DNA from: Burkholderia arboris
GTDB taxonomy: Bacteria; Pseudomonadota; Gammaproteobacteria; Burkholderiales; Burkholderiaceae
Direction of reading: 5' to 3'
Assembly: GCF_902499125.1 (NCBI RefSeq)
Contig: NZ_CABVPX010000033.1
Span: 1-64,000, forward strand
Length of the DNA stretch: 64,000 nt
Position numbers and translations under genes: made by a program. A model generated the notes under the pieces. The model saw only the letters and a program-made list of their open reading frames with translations. It did not search any database and was not told the DNA's origin. Below are positions 31,514 through 41,535 of this stretch, piece by piece (position 1 is the first letter of the stretch; each line of letters opens with the position of its first letter).

Positions 31514-31522
31514 ATTGTAGCA
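31514..31522 (-). promoter_or_regulatory. extended -10 promoter of ndk
   Basis: TGC-TACAAT on the minus strand, about 46 bases upstream of the ndk ATG. It is an extended -10 with no good -35. The predicted start is near 31507. Confidence 0.6.
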
Positions 31523-31716
31523 CGATCCCGTGTATCATTGCGATTGAACCCTTACACGAATGAAAGGTTCAGAATCCATATGTTTTGTGCCGCACGGCCA
31601 TTGAAACCTCCCGGCACGGAACGTATCTTAGCCATAGCTGCTCCGGTTTGCTGCGCCGCACACCGCGTGTGCCGAACCGGCCCCGGACGCCCACGCGTTC
31701 AATGTTAGGAGAAACC

Positions 31717-32415
31717 ATGAACGACTATCCGTACAATTTCGGCCGCGGCGGTTCCGTCAGCACCGCCGAGGTTCGCAACCGCGTGCTGCGGAACACGTAC
31801 TGGCTGCTCGCGCTATCGATGGTCCCGACCGTGCTGGGCGCCTGGGTCGGCGTCGCGACGGGCTTCTCGCTGTTCGCGGCCACGAGCCCGATGATGAGCC
31901 TGCTCGCATTCTTCGCGATCGCATTCGGCTTCATGTTCGCGATCGAGCGGACGAAAAACAGCGCGGCCGGCGTGTTCGTGCTGCTCGGCTTCACGTTCTT
32001 CATGGGCCTGATGCTGTCGCGGCTGCTGAGCTTCATCCTCGGCTTCTCGAACGGCCCGTCGCTGATCATGCTCGCGTTCGGCGGCACCGGCATCATCTTC
32101 GCCGCGATGGCAACGATCGCCACCGTCAGCAAGCGCGATTTCTCGGGTCTCGGCAAGTGGCTGTTCATGGGCGTGATCGTGATCCTGCTCGCCTCGGTCG
32201 CGAACATCTTCCTGCAGCTGCCGGCGCTGATGCTCACCGTGTCGGTGCTCGCAATCGCGATCTTCTCGGCCTACATGCTGTTCGACGTCCAGCGCGTCGT
32301 GAACGGCGGCGAGACGAACTACATCTCGGCCACGCTCGCGATCTACCTCGACCTGTACAACGTGTTCACGAACCTGCTTGCCCTGCTCGGCATCTTCGGC
32401 GGCAACCGCAACTGA
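31717..32415 (+). CDS. Bax inhibitor-1 family membrane protein (YccA-like)
   Basis: A 232-residue inner-membrane protein with seven predicted helices (e.g. LLALSMVPTVLGAWVGVATG, MMSLLAFFAIAFGFMFAIE). The C-terminal YLDLYNVFTNLLALLGIFGG is the BI-1 signature with the conserved Asp. Bacterial members modulate FtsH (YccA) or act as pH-sensitive Ca2+ leak channels. The ATG at 31717 has TTAGGAGA upstream. A terminator follows, so it is monocistronic. Confidence 0.92.
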   Translation: MNDYPYNFGRGGSVSTAEVRNRVLRNTYWLLALSMVPTVLGAWVGVATGFSLFAATSPMMSLLAFFAIAFGFMFAIERTKNSAAGVFVLLGFTFFMGLMLSRLLSFILGFSNGPSLIMLAFGGTGIIFAAMATIATVSKRDFSGLGKWLFMGVIVILLASVANIFLQLPALMLTVSVLAIAIFSAYMLFDVQRVVNGGETNYISATLAIYLDLYNVFTNLLALLGIFGGNRN

Positions 32416-32433
32416 CGCTCGTCACGCCTCAAG

Positions 32434-32462
32434 AAAAAACCGGCCCTCGGGCCGGTTTTTTT
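32434..32462 (+). terminator. bidirectional intrinsic terminator
   Basis: ACCGGCCC, loop TC, GGGCCGGT, with A-run before and T-run after the stem. It serves the BI-1 family gene and the convergent rlmD. Confidence 0.92.
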
Positions 32463-32478
32463 ACGTCCGCCGCCCGGC

Positions 32479-33876
32479 TCAGTCGCGCTCGAACAGCGCG
32501 ATCGATTCGACGTGCGACGTATTCGGGAACATGTTGACGACACCGGCACCCTTGAGCCGGTAACCGGCCTCGTGCACGAGCAGGCCCGCGTCGCGCGCGA
32601 GCGTCGACGGGTTGCACGACACGTAGACGATCCGCTTCGGCAGCGGGCCTTCGCCGCTCTGCGCGATCTCGGCCAGCGCCTTCGACACCGCGAGCGCGCC
32701 TTCGCGCGGCGGGTCGATCAGGAACTTGTCGAAGGCGCCGAGCGCGCGCAGGTCGTCGCCCGTCACTTCGAACAGGTTCCGGCAGGCGAACGTCGTGTGG
32801 CCGTCGACACCGTTCTCGCGCGCATTCGCCAGCGCGCGCGTCGTCAGCGTGTCGCTACCCTCGATGCCCATCACTTCGCGCGACAGCCGCGCGAGCGGCA
32901 GCGTGAAGTTGCCGATCCCGCAGAACAGGTCGAGCACGCGGTCGTCGCGCGACGGCGCGAGCAGGCGTAGCGCGCGGCCCACCAGCACGCGGTTGATCTG
33001 GTGATTGACCTGCGTGAAGTCGGTCGGCTTGAACGGCATGCGGATGCCGAATTCCGGCAGCGTGTAGTCGAGCGATACGTCGAGCGGGTAGAACGGCGTC
33101 ACCGTGTCCGGGCCCTTCGGCTGCAGCCAGAACTGCACCTTGTGCTCGTCGGCGAACGCACGCAGCAGCGCTTCGTCGTCCGCGTTGATCGGCTCCAGCA
33201 CGCGCAGCACGAGCGCCGTGACGTCCGAGCCGACCGCGAGTTCGATCTGCGGCATGCGATCGCGGATCGACAGCCCTTCGACGAGCCGGCGCAGCGGCAC
33301 CAGCATCGCCGACACGTGCGGCGGCAACACTTCGCAGCTCGTCATGTCGGCAACATAGCTGCTCTTCTTCTCGTGGAAGCCGACCAGCACGCCGCCCTTC
33401 TTCGCCACGTTGCGCACGGTCAGGCGCGCACGATAGCGATAACCCCACGACGGGCCGTGGATCGGCGCGAACATCGTTTCCGCGCGCAGCTTCGCCAGGT
33501 GCCACAGGTTGTCCTCGAGCACACGCTGCTTGACCGCCACCTGCGCGCGCATGTCGAGATGCTGCATCGAGCAGCCGCCGCAGGTGCCGAAGAACTTGCA
33601 TTTCGGCTGCGTGCGCATCACGCTCGGGCGCAGAATGTCGACAACCGTCGCCTGCTCGTAGCTGGGCTTGCGGCGGTAGCTCGAATAGGTCACGCGCTCG
33701 CCCGGCAACGCGCCTTCGACGAAGATGACCTTGCCCGGCTCGCCGTCCTCGGTGATCGTGCGGCCGACACCGCGCGCTTCCATGTCGAGCGATTCGATCT
33801 CGAGAACCGGGGCGGGCCCGGGCGCGACGGGCGCATTTTTCGATTTGCGCGCAGAAGTGGGGACGGCTTCGGACAC
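32479..33876 (-). CDS. rlmD: 23S rRNA (uracil1939-C5)-methyltransferase
   Basis: A 465-residue RumA-type enzyme. A TRAM domain (about 20-80) is followed by the iron-sulphur cysteines C93, C99 and C102 ([10 protein letters not shown]) and a SAM-binding domain ([14 protein letters not shown]). The catalytic nucleophile lies in [11 protein letters not shown]. The chosen start is GTG at 33876 with AGGA 8 bases upstream and gives [11 protein letters not shown]; a longer open frame upstream has no domain. Confidence 0.93.
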   Translation of the reverse strand: MSEAVPTSARKSKNAPVAPGPAPVLEIESLDMEARGVGRTITEDGEPGKVIFVEGALPGERVTYSSYRRKPSYEQATVVDILRPSVMRTQPKCKFFGTCGGCSMQHLDMRAQVAVKQRVLEDNLWHLAKLRAETMFAPIHGPSWGYRYRARLTVRNVAKKGGVLVGFHEKKSSYVADMTSCEVLPPHVSAMLVPLRRLVEGLSIRDRMPQIELAVGSDVTALVLRVLEPINADDEALLRAFADEHKVQFWLQPKGPDTVTPFYPLDVSLDYTLPEFGIRMPFKPTDFTQVNHQINRVLVGRALRLLAPSRDDRVLDLFCGIGNFTLPLARLSREVMGIEGSDTLTTRALANARENGVDGHTTFACRNLFEVTGDDLRALGAFDKFLIDPPREGALAVSKALAEIAQSGEGPLPKRIVYVSCNPSTLARDAGLLVHEAGYRLKGAGVVNMFPNTSHVESIALFERD

Positions 33877-34096
33877 CAGCTTTTCCTGACAAACGTTGAA
33901 GAAGGCGAGATTGTAGACGACGCAGGCCCGTATCGCGCGCTTTGGATCGGGCAAGCGGCGACACTTGCGCATGGACGGCCCTGCGTGGCGCTCGCACGGC
34001 CGTTCACGCGACTTCGGGAGGCGCCCGCCCCGGCATGCCGCGGAACCGGCCGGGGCAAGCCCTCGGGCCCGCATCCGCCCGACAGGAGATTCGACC

Positions 34097-34951
34097 ATGC
34101 GACTGATCGACTGGAACATCCAATGGGGTCGGGACGCGGACGGCATCGTCGACCTTTCCCGAACCGTCTCGGCGATCCAGCGCCTCGGCGATTTCGACGT
34201 GCTGTGCCTGCAGGAAGTCACGCGCGGCTTCGGCGCGCTGCCCGGCGGCCCCGGCCCCGACCAGTTCGCCGAACTCGCGGCGCGGCTGCCCGGCTACACG
34301 ATCATCGAAGCGATCGGCGCCGACTTGCCGGCGATCGAACCGGGCGCTCCGCGCCGCCAGTTCGGCAACGCGATCGCGACGCGGCTGCCGGCCGGACGCG
34401 TGCTGCGCCAGTTGCTGCCGTGGCCGGCCGACGCCGGCGCGCCGTCGATGCCGCGCGTCGCGCTCGACGTCGAGGTGCAGGCGCCGTTCGGGCTGTTGCG
34501 CGTGGTCACCACGCATCTGGAGTATTACTCGGCGCGCCAGCGGCTTGCGCAGGTCGGCGCGCTGCGCGACCGGCATCGCGAGGCCTGCGCGCACGCGGCA
34601 TGCCCGGCGCCCGCCGAGACCGCCGAGGGGCCGTTCAGCGCGACCGGCCAGCCGCGCGATGCGATCGTCTGCGGCGATTTCAATAGCGCATTCGACAGCG
34701 ATGCGTACCGGCGCTTCCTGGCGCCGATCGCCGACGCGCCGCGCTTCGTCGACGCGTGGGTCGCACGACACCCGGGCCGCACGCCGCCGCCGACGGCCGG
34801 CGTCCACGATACGGTGCAATGGTCGGAAGGGCCGCTCGCGTGCGACTTCGTGTTCGTGACCGACACGCTGCTGCCGCGCGTCATCCGCTGCGAGATCGAC
34901 GGCGACGTGCGCGCGTCGGATCACCAGCCGGTGCTGCTCGAACTGGCCTGA
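34097..34951 (+). CDS. endonuclease/exonuclease/phosphatase (EEP) family metallohydrolase
   Basis: A 284-residue protein with the EEP fold. The order of motifs is [10 protein letters not shown] (Asn ligand), CLQEV (Glu ligand), TTHLEYYS (His), [12 protein letters not shown] (Asp-x-Asn) and the C-terminal [10 protein letters not shown] (Asp-His). No signal peptide or second domain is seen. AGGAG precedes the ATG. Substrate (DNA, phospholipid or nucleotide) is not decidable. It is divergent from rlmD and convergent with the exonuclease gene. Confidence 0.88.
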   Translation: MRLIDWNIQWGRDADGIVDLSRTVSAIQRLGDFDVLCLQEVTRGFGALPGGPGPDQFAELAARLPGYTIIEAIGADLPAIEPGAPRRQFGNAIATRLPAGRVLRQLLPWPADAGAPSMPRVALDVEVQAPFGLLRVVTTHLEYYSARQRLAQVGALRDRHREACAHAACPAPAETAEGPFSATGQPRDAIVCGDFNSAFDSDAYRRFLAPIADAPRFVDAWVARHPGRTPPPTAGVHDTVQWSEGPLACDFVFVTDTLLPRVIRCEIDGDVRASDHQPVLLELA

Positions 34952-34981
34952 TCGCGCCGGTTGCGGCGCGGGCCGCCCGCG

Positions 34982-35758
34982 CTACGCGTCGAAGCCGGCC
35001 AGGTACTCGGCCCAGTGCGGCGCCGGCTCCAGCGCGAGCGCGTTCTTCACGATCAGGATCTCGTCCGCGTACTCGCTCGGCGTCAGGCCGCCGCGCATCA
35101 ACTGGAACCGGCAGTACAGCAGGTAGGTGTTGACGACGTCGGTTTCGCAATAGTTGCGGATTTCGTCGATCCGGCCATCCCGGAACGCCGGCCACACCTG
35201 GCTGCCGTCCATCCCGAGCTTGCCCGGGAAGCCGCACAGCTTCGCCAGCGCGTCGAGCGGCGCATTTGCGCGCGCATGATACATCGCGAGCACGTCCATC
35301 AGGTCGGTATGCCGCGAGTGATAGCGCGAGATGTAGTTGTTCCACTTGAATTCGCGGTCGTCCTCGCCGAGATCCCAGTAGCGGGTCGCGGGAATGCCGT
35401 GCACGAGCGCGCGGTAATGCAGCACCGGCAGATCGAAGCCGCCGCCGTTCCACGACACGAGCTGCGGTGTGTATTTCTCGATCACGCGGTAAAACGACTG
35501 GATCAGCGTCGCTTCGTTGTCCTGCGGCGTCCCGAGCGAGCGCACGCGAAAGCCGTTGTTGTCGCGGAACACGCACGAGATCGCCGCGATCCGCTGCAGG
35601 TGGTGCGGCAGGAAATCGCCGCCGGTCTTCTCGCGGCGCGCGGCGAACGCGTGTTCGGCCACCGCGGCATCGTCGAGCGTCGCAGGCAGGTCTTCCAGAC
35701 GGCGAATGCCGTCGACATCGGGAATCGTCTCGATGTCAAAAACGAGAATCGGAGTCAT
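34982..35758 (-). CDS. PolB-type 3'-5' exonuclease-like protein
   Basis: A 258-residue DnaQ-fold protein (DNA polymerase B exonuclease-2 group). Exo I is FDIETIPD with the metal-binding Asp and Glu, exo II lies in LVSWNGGGFDLPVL, and exo III around NYCETDVVNTYLLY. No polymerase domain is attached. Stop and start are 3 bases from rpoS, so it may be co-transcribed with rpoS. Its role is unknown; the fold implies 3'-5' nuclease activity on nucleic acid. Confidence 0.85.
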   Translation of the reverse strand: MTPILVFDIETIPDVDGIRRLEDLPATLDDAAVAEHAFAARREKTGGDFLPHHLQRIAAISCVFRDNNGFRVRSLGTPQDNEATLIQSFYRVIEKYTPQLVSWNGGGFDLPVLHYRALVHGIPATRYWDLGEDDREFKWNNYISRYHSRHTDLMDVLAMYHARANAPLDALAKLCGFPGKLGMDGSQVWPAFRDGRIDEIRNYCETDVVNTYLLYCRFQLMRGGLTPSEYADEILIVKNALALEPAPHWAEYLAGFDA

Positions 35759-35761
35759 CAG

Positions 35762-36856
35762 TTACAGAACGGCGTCCTTGCGCACGCCGTTGGAGGCAAA
35801 GAACCGCTTGAGGCGCACCAGCGCTTCCTGCTGGATCTGCCGCACGCGCTCGCGCGTGAGCCCCATCTCGTCGGCCAGCTCCTCGAGCGTCGCCGGTTCG
35901 ATGTGGTTCAGGCCGAAGCGGCGCTCGATCACGTGCCGGTGCTTGTCGGACAGCCGCGACAGCCACGCGCGCGTCAGCGTTTCGAGCTCGCGGTGCTGCA
36001 CCTCGGCGTCGGGCGACTGGCTCTGGTCGTCGGGCAACAGGTCGAGCAGGCTGCTCGCGGGATCGAGATCGAGCGGCGCGTCGAGCGACGCCGTGTGTTC
36101 GTTGAGCGCAAGGATGTCGGTGACTTCCTCGGCGGTCTTGCCGGTGAGATAGGCGATATCGTCGATACTGGCTTCGCGGCGCTCGGCCGCCTCGCCCGTC
36201 GACATCGAATTCTTTTCGAGGTGGCGCTTCGCGCGCAGCACCTGGTTCAGTTCGCGGATCACGTGCACGGGCAGGCGCACCGTGCGGGCCTGGTTCATGA
36301 TCGCCCGCTCGATGCTCTGCCGGATCCACCATGTCGCGTAGGTCGAGAAACGGAAACCGCGCGTCGGGTCGAATTTCTCGATCGCGTGCATCAAGCCGAG
36401 GTTACCCTCCTCGATCAGGTCGAGCAGCGGCACGCCGCGGTTCAGGTACCCCTTCGCGATGCTGACGACGAGACGCAGGTTGCGCTCGATCATCACCTGC
36501 CGGGCCTCGAATTCGCCGGCCTTCGCGAGGCGGGAATAGCGCTGCTCTTCCTCGACGGTCAGCAGCGGCTTCACGCTGATCCGGTTCAGGTAATGCTGAA
36601 TCGTGTCGGCCGTGAGCTCGGCTTGCAGGATCGTGCGGAAATCGTCGACGTCGGGCGCTGCTTCCGAACGCCCTTCGCGCTCGTCGTCGCCACCGTCCGC
36701 GTCCGACTCGGCGTCACGTGCCTCGAGATCACGTTCGTTTTCCGCGACGTCGTCTTCGTCGTCCGTCGAAGCACCCGATCGCCCCACCGATGCTTGCGTG
36801 GCACGACTGATCTTCTCAGACTCGGCTTGCGGCTCGTGGCGCTTCGATTTCGGCAT
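35762..36856 (-). CDS. rpoS: RNA polymerase sigma factor RpoS
   Basis: Stationary-phase and general-stress sigma factor, 364 residues. An acidic N-terminus (about 90 residues, DDEDDVAENERDLEARD) precedes region 1.2 (DTIQHYLNRISVKPLLT), regions 2.1-2.4 (FDPTRGFRFSTYATWWIRQSIERA), region 3 and region 4 with its HTH (LTRERVRQIQQEAL). It lies directly downstream of nlpD, in which the main rpoS promoter lies in E. coli. The acidic extension is longer than in enterobacterial RpoS. Confidence 0.96.
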   Translation of the reverse strand: MPKSKRHEPQAESEKISRATQASVGRSGASTDDEDDVAENERDLEARDAESDADGGDDEREGRSEAAPDVDDFRTILQAELTADTIQHYLNRISVKPLLTVEEEQRYSRLAKAGEFEARQVMIERNLRLVVSIAKGYLNRGVPLLDLIEEGNLGLMHAIEKFDPTRGFRFSTYATWWIRQSIERAIMNQARTVRLPVHVIRELNQVLRAKRHLEKNSMSTGEAAERREASIDDIAYLTGKTAEEVTDILALNEHTASLDAPLDLDPASSLLDLLPDDQSQSPDAEVQHRELETLTRAWLSRLSDKHRHVIERRFGLNHIEPATLEELADEMGLTRERVRQIQQEALVRLKRFFASNGVRKDAVL

Positions 36857-36867
36857 GGTCGTCTCGG

Positions 36868-37758
36868 TTATTGAGGCGGCAAATACTTCAGCGGATCGAC
36901 AGGTTTACCCTGCCGGCGAACCTCGAAATGCAGCATCACGCGGTCGGCATCGCTGTTACCCATCTCGGCGATCTTCTGCCCCTTCGTTACCGCGTCCCCC
37001 TCTTTTACCATCAAAGCGCGATTGTGTGCATACGCCGTGAGGTAAGTTGCATCGTGTTTGATGATAATGAGGTTGCCGTAACCACGCAGGCCATTGCCGG
37101 AGTAAACGACACGGCCGTCCGCTGCCGCCTTCACGGTCTCGCCGGCCGTGCCGCCGATATTGACGCCCTTGTTCTTCGCGTCGTCGAACCCGTTCAGCAC
37201 GGGCCCGCGCGCGGGCCACGCGAACGTCACGGGGCCGCTCGGGGCAGCCGCCGTATCGCTCGACCCGGTTGCCGCAGCCGGCGGCGTGGCGGCAAGTGCC
37301 GACGACGTGCCGGCGGCCGGCGTTGCCGGACCGCTGCTCAGCGGCGCGGTCGCCACCGCGGCACCCGCGATCGGCGCGGTAGCCGGTGCGCCCGCAACCG
37401 CAGCGCCGCCCGGCGGCGCCACGCGCAGCAACTGGTCGACTTCGATCTGGTTCGGGTTCGCCAGATTGTTCCACGTCGCGATGTCGCGATAGTTCTGCCC
37501 GTTCTCGAGCGCAATCCGGTACAGCGTGTCGCCCGGCTTCACACGGTAGAAGCCGGGGGGCGGCGGGCCGAGCGGCACCGCGGGCTGCGCGGCGGCGGTC
37601 GTGCCGAGCGAGCCGGAGCGATCGACGACGGGCGCGTTGTCGAGCCGCGTCGCACAGGCGGCCAGTAGCGTGGAGAACGCAGCCACACAGATCGCGCGCT
37701 GGGCGAGCGTGAGCGGTTCCCTGGATCGGTTGTTTTGCATCGCGCGCAACATACTCAT
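36868..37758 (-). CDS. nlpD: NlpD-type LysM/M23 lipoprotein
   Basis: A 296-residue lipoprotein that activates amidases at the septum. Signal peptide with lipobox LLAAC (Cys about 35), then LysM (about 75-120, YRVKPGDTLYRIALENGQNYRDIATWN cut here as the motif GDTLYRIA). An Ala/Pro/Thr linker and a C-terminal M23 domain (about 185-296) follow. The M23 zinc residues look degenerate, as in other activator-type NlpD proteins. ATG 37758 is used; an in-frame TTG at 37767 overlaps the pcm stop and is an alternative. It is in the surE-pcm-nlpD-rpoS order. Confidence 0.93.
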   Translation of the reverse strand: MSMLRAMQNNRSREPLTLAQRAICVAAFSTLLAACATRLDNAPVVDRSGSLGTTAAAQPAVPLGPPPPGFYRVKPGDTLYRIALENGQNYRDIATWNNLANPNQIEVDQLLRVAPPGGAAVAGAPATAPIAGAAVATAPLSSGPATPAAGTSSALAATPPAAATGSSDTAAAPSGPVTFAWPARGPVLNGFDDAKNKGVNIGGTAGETVKAAADGRVVYSGNGLRGYGNLIIIKHDATYLTAYAHNRALMVKEGDAVTKGQKIAEMGNSDADRVMLHFEVRRQGKPVDPLKYLPPQ

Positions 37759-37763
37759 CGGTT

Positions 37764-38708
37764 TCAAATCACTCCGGATTTTAAAGGGACAAAGAAAACG
37801 CGATCAAGCCGGGACTCTCGCCATTGCGCGTGCGCGACGCGCTCGACGAGCGTGAGCACCTGATGCTGCCCACTTTGCGCGCCGACCGGCGCGACGAGCC
37901 GCCCGCCGATCGCGAGCTGCTCGAGCAGCGCCTGTGGCACGTCGAGCCCAGCCGCCGCGATCACGATCGCGTCGAACGGGGCTGCGGACGGCAGACCGAC
38001 ACGCCCGTCGCCGTAGTGCAGACGGATGTTCGGCACGCGCAGCGGCCGCAGGTTCAGCTTCGCGCGCTCATAAAGCGGCTTGATGCGTTCAATCGAATAC
38101 ACGTCGCGTGCCACGTGGCTCAGCACGGCGGCCTGATAGCCGCAGCCCGTGCCGATCTCGAGCACGCGCTCGAGCACGCGCTCGAGTGTGCGGCCGGCCA
38201 TCGCGAGCTCGATCATGCGCGCGACAACCGACGGCTTGGAAATGGTTTGCTGGTGGCCGATCGGCAACGCCGAATCCTCGTAGGCCTGCGTCGCGAGCCC
38301 CGGATCCACGAACAGGTGGCGCGGCACCGCGGCCATCGCGTCCAGCACGCGCGCGTCGGTCACGCCGTTCGCGCGCAGGCGTTCGACCATCCGCTCGCGC
38401 ACGCGTTCCGACGTGAGCGCGAACGCGCCGGCCGGCGCGACGCTCGGCGCAGCCGGTTTCGGCATCGCGGGCTTCAGCGCAGTCGGCTTCGGTGCCGTCG
38501 CGGGCTTCGCCGTGGCGGGACCGGGCAACGGCGAGCGCGCGGCAACGGGCTTCACCGCAACCGGTTTCAGCACGGCAGCCGGCTTGTCGGCAGCCTTCGA
38601 CACCGCGACCGCCGCATGGCGTTCACCGGCCCGACCTTCCGATTTGCGTGGCGCTCGCTTAAGATCTTCGAGCGCGAGCGGGAACCGCTTCGCGCGCTCG
38701 CCGCTCAT
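37764..38708 (-). CDS. pcm: protein-L-isoaspartate O-methyltransferase
   Basis: Repairs isoaspartyl residues with SAM. The 314-residue protein carries an N-terminal extension of about 95 residues rich in Lys, Pro and Ala ([25 protein letters not shown]). The PIMT core follows: [28 protein letters not shown] and SAM motif [12 protein letters not shown]. Just before motif I the sequence LERV is repeated (residues 176-183), from a perfect 12-base tandem duplication at 38161-38184. The start ATG overlaps the surE stop by 4 bases (ATGA). Confidence 0.93.
   Translation of the reverse strand: MSGERAKRFPLALEDLKRAPRKSEGRAGERHAAVAVSKAADKPAAVLKPVAVKPVAARSPLPGPATAKPATAPKPTALKPAMPKPAAPSVAPAGAFALTSERVRERMVERLRANGVTDARVLDAMAAVPRHLFVDPGLATQAYEDSALPIGHQQTISKPSVVARMIELAMAGRTLERVLERVLEIGTGCGYQAAVLSHVARDVYSIERIKPLYERAKLNLRPLRVPNIRLHYGDGRVGLPSAAPFDAIVIAAAGLDVPQALLEQLAIGGRLVAPVGAQSGQHQVLTLVERVAHAQWRESRLDRVFFVPLKSGVI
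38161..38184. repeat. 12-base perfect tandem duplication inside pcm
   Basis: The unit AGCACGCGCTCG occurs twice head to tail. It keeps the frame and adds four residues (ERVL) directly before the SAM-binding motif of pcm. Confidence 0.95.
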
Positions 38709-39466
38709 GAAGCCCGTCCTCCGGCGCGCGCCCATTCGCGCGTCGCGGGCAGCATCTGCGTATGCGTGAGGTCGAGCTGCAGCGGCGTGATCGACACGAA
38801 ACCGTTTGCGACGGCGTGGAAATCGGTGCCGTCGCTCGCGTCCAGCGCCGCGCCCGCTGCGCCGATCCAGTAGATCGGTTCGCCGCGCGGGTCGGTCTGG
38901 CGAATCACCGGCTGCGACGGATGACGCTTGCCGAGACGCGTGACCTTCCAGCCCTTCAGCTCGTCGTACGGCAGGTTCGGAATATTGACGTTCAGCAGCG
39001 GGTTGCCCGCCAGCGGATGCGCGAGGTAGTGCTCGACGATCTCCGCGGCGACGCGCGCGGCGTCCGCCAGATGGGCCCAGCCCTTGTCGGCCAGCGAGAA
39101 TGCAATGGCCGGCACGCCGAACATGATGCCTTCGGTGGCGGCTGCAACTGTCCCTGAATAGAGCGTGTCTTCGCCCATGTTCTGGCCGTTGTTGATCCCG
39201 GAAACGACGAGATCCGGCCGCGCATCGGCCATCCCCGTCAGCGCGACGTGCACCGAATCGGTCGGCGTGCCGTTCACGTAGAAGAAACCCGTACCCGCTG
39301 CGCGCTGCACCGACAGCGGCCGCGACAACGTGAGGGAATTCGACGCGCCGCTGCAGTTCTGCTCGGGCGCGATCACAGTGAGTTCGGCCACCGGCCGCAG
39401 CGCTTCGCTGAGCGCGGCGAGACCGGGGGCGAGATAGCCGTCGTCGTTGCTGAGTAGGATTCGCAT
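38705..39466 (-). CDS. surE: 5'/3'-nucleotidase SurE
   Basis: Stationary-phase survival phosphatase, 253 residues. The metal-site motif SNDDGY is at residues 6-11, and [28 protein letters not shown] and GTVAAATEG are family blocks. It is the first gene of the surE-pcm-nlpD-rpoS cluster and overlaps pcm by 4 bases. Confidence 0.96.
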   Translation of the reverse strand: MRILLSNDDGYLAPGLAALSEALRPVAELTVIAPEQNCSGASNSLTLSRPLSVQRAAGTGFFYVNGTPTDSVHVALTGMADARPDLVVSGINNGQNMGEDTLYSGTVAAATEGIMFGVPAIAFSLADKGWAHLADAARVAAEIVEHYLAHPLAGNPLLNVNIPNLPYDELKGWKVTRLGKRHPSQPVIRQTDPRGEPIYWIGAAGAALDASDGTDFHAVANGFVSITPLQLDLTHTQMLPATREWARAGGRAS

Positions 39467-39585
39467 CCGGCGATTGTAACCGAGGAAAGATGGCGCGAGA
39501 GCGACAGTCCGGCGGCCGCGAAAGGACGGGTGCGCGCATGCGCGCACGGTGCGCCGCCGCATGGCGCAGCGGCTTTCCGCCTGCT

Positions 39586-39614
39586 CGGGAAAACGCGGGG
39601 CCGCCCCGGGTTTT
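39586..39614 (-). terminator. strong hairpin between the CoA-transferase gene and surE
   Basis: GGAAAACGCGGGGC and GCCCCGGGTTTTCC form a 14-bp stem with one mismatch and almost no loop. On the minus strand it ends in GTTTTCC. It lies about 60 bases after the CoA-transferase stop and is a likely terminator of that gene. Confidence 0.6.
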
Positions 39615-39674
39615 CCGCCTCGAAGGAAGTCCCGCCGGGGACCTGGCGCGAAGCAACAGCGCCCCGGGCTTCCC

Positions 39675-40859
39675 CTAGATCGCGCCCGCTTCTCGCAGTG
39701 CGGCAATCGCCTGCGCGTCGTAACCGAGGCCGCGCAGCACTTCGTCCGTGTGCTCGCCGAGTTCGGGCCCGAGCCAGCGCGTTTCGCCCGGCGTGTCCGA
39801 CAGCTTCGGCGTGATGTTCGGCAGCGGGATGTCGGTGCCGTCGGCCAGCTTGAAACGCTGGATCATCTGGCGCGCGACGAACTGCGGATCGGTGAACATG
39901 TCGGCGGCGCTGTAGATGCGCCCGGCCGGCACGTCGGCCGCGTTGAGCACGACGAGCGCCTCGTCGATCGTGCGCGGCGCGAGCCATGCGGCGATCGCGT
40001 CGTCGATCTCCTGCGTGCGCGGCACGCGCCCGTCGTTTTGCGCGAGCGCGGGATCGTCGGCGAGGTCGTCGCGCTCGATCGCCTTCATCAGCCGCTTGAA
40101 GATCGGATCGCTGTTGCCGCCGATCACGATGCTGCCGTCGCGGCACGCGTAGGTATTCGACGGCACGATGCCCGGCAGCGACGCGCCGGTGCGCTCGCGC
40201 ACCATCCCGTACACGCCGTATTCGGGCACCACGCTTTCCATCATGTTGAAGACGGCTTCATACAGCGCAACGTCGACCACCTGCCCCGCGCCGCCGTTGA
40301 CCTTGCGGTGATGGAGCGCCATCAGCGCGGCGATCGAATCGCCGATCGAGATGCCGATGCGCGGCGGCGGCAGATCGGGGTAGCCGGTGATGTGACGCAG
40401 CCCGCCCATCGATTCGGCAATCGCGCCGAAGCCGGGCCGGTCGCGATACGGGCCCGTCTGTCCGTAGCCGGACAGACGCACCATCACGAGGCCCGGATTG
40501 TCGGCGGACAGCACGTCGTAGCCGAGCCCGAGTTTTTCGAGCAGCCCCGGACGGAAGTTCTCGATCACGATGTCAGCCTCGCTCGCGAGCTGCCGCGCGA
40601 TCGCCTTGCCGGCATCGGCTTTCAGGTTGAGCGTGACCGATTTCTTGTTGCGCGCCTGGACGGACCACCACAGCGACGTGCCGCCCTGCTCCGGGTGGAG
40701 CTTGCGCCACTTGCGCAGCGGGTCGCCGCCGTTCGGATCCTCGATCTTGATCACTTCCGCGCCGAATTCGGCGAACAGCCGCGACGCGAACGGCCCCGCG
40801 ATCAGCGTTCCGAATTCGAGCACTTTGACGCCCGCGAGCGGGCCCTGGCTGGTGCTCAT
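39675..40859 (-). CDS. CaiB/BaiF family CoA-transferase
   Basis: A 394-residue class III CoA-transferase. The family start [31 protein letters not shown] (residues 10-40, shortened here as [11 protein letters not shown]) and ENFRPG at about 100 are clear. Where racemase-type members carry the catalytic Asp (GHDxxY), this one reads [13 protein letters not shown] with Gly145 and Glu149, a pattern I associate with another common subgroup. GGGAGA precedes the ATG at 40859. The natural acids are unknown. It lies downstream of recR, 48 bases away. Confidence 0.87.
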   Translation of the reverse strand: MSTSQGPLAGVKVLEFGTLIAGPFASRLFAEFGAEVIKIEDPNGGDPLRKWRKLHPEQGGTSLWWSVQARNKKSVTLNLKADAGKAIARQLASEADIVIENFRPGLLEKLGLGYDVLSADNPGLVMVRLSGYGQTGPYRDRPGFGAIAESMGGLRHITGYPDLPPPRIGISIGDSIAALMALHHRKVNGGAGQVVDVALYEAVFNMMESVVPEYGVYGMVRERTGASLPGIVPSNTYACRDGSIVIGGNSDPIFKRLMKAIERDDLADDPALAQNDGRVPRTQEIDDAIAAWLAPRTIDEALVVLNAADVPAGRIYSAADMFTDPQFVARQMIQRFKLADGTDIPLPNITPKLSDTPGETRWLGPELGEHTDEVLRGLGYDAQAIAALREAGAI

Positions 40860-40907
40860 GTGTCTCCCTGGCATGAGGAACGGCGCCGCCGGCAGGCGGC
40901 GCCCGGC

Positions 40908-41504
40908 TTACATCGTGCGGCGATCGAGCATTGCACGGGCGATGGTGCCCGCGTCGACGTACTCGAGCTCGCCGCCCACCGGCACGCCGCGCGCGAGGCG
41001 CGTGACCGCAAGGCCGCGTGCCTTCAGCGTCTGGCCGAGGTAATGCGCGGTGGCTTCGCCTTCGTTCGTGAAGTTGGTCGCGAGCACGACCTCCTTGACG
41101 ATGCCGTCGGACGCACGCCGCACGAGGCGATCGAAATGGATTTCCTTCGGGCCGATTCCGTCGAGCGGGCTCAGCCGCCCCATCAGCACGAAATACAGCC
41201 CGCGGTACGTCATCGTCTGCTCGAGCATGATCTGGTCGGCAGGCGTTTCGACGACGCACAGCAGCGTCGGATCACGCTCCTCGTCGCTGCAGACCTCGCA
41301 GATTTGCGCTTCGGTGAACGTGTTGCACTTCTCGCAGTGCTGCAGGTGCTCGGTCGCGAACAACAGCGACCGGCCGAGCCGTTCCGCGCCTTCGCGGTCG
41401 TGCTGCATCAGGTGGACCGCCATGCGCTGTGCGGATTTCGGCCCGACGCCGGGCAGCACACGCAACGCTTCGACGAGAGCAGACAGGGCGGACGGCTGTT
41501 TCAT
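40908..41504 (-). CDS. recR: recombination mediator RecR
   Basis: A 198-residue RecFOR-pathway protein that helps load RecA. HhH region ([20 protein letters not shown]), zinc finger C57-x2-C60-x8-C69-x2-C72 and a Toprim domain (about 80-175, [14 protein letters not shown]) are all present. It lies in the conserved dnaX-ebfC-recR order. Confidence 0.97.
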   Translation of the reverse strand: MKQPSALSALVEALRVLPGVGPKSAQRMAVHLMQHDREGAERLGRSLLFATEHLQHCEKCNTFTEAQICEVCSDEERDPTLLCVVETPADQIMLEQTMTYRGLYFVLMGRLSPLDGIGPKEIHFDRLVRRASDGIVKEVVLATNFTNEGEATAHYLGQTLKARGLAVTRLARGVPVGGELEYVDAGTIARAMLDRRTM

Positions 41505-41535
41505 ACGGCAGCAGACAGTGGCAAGGACGTTACGC

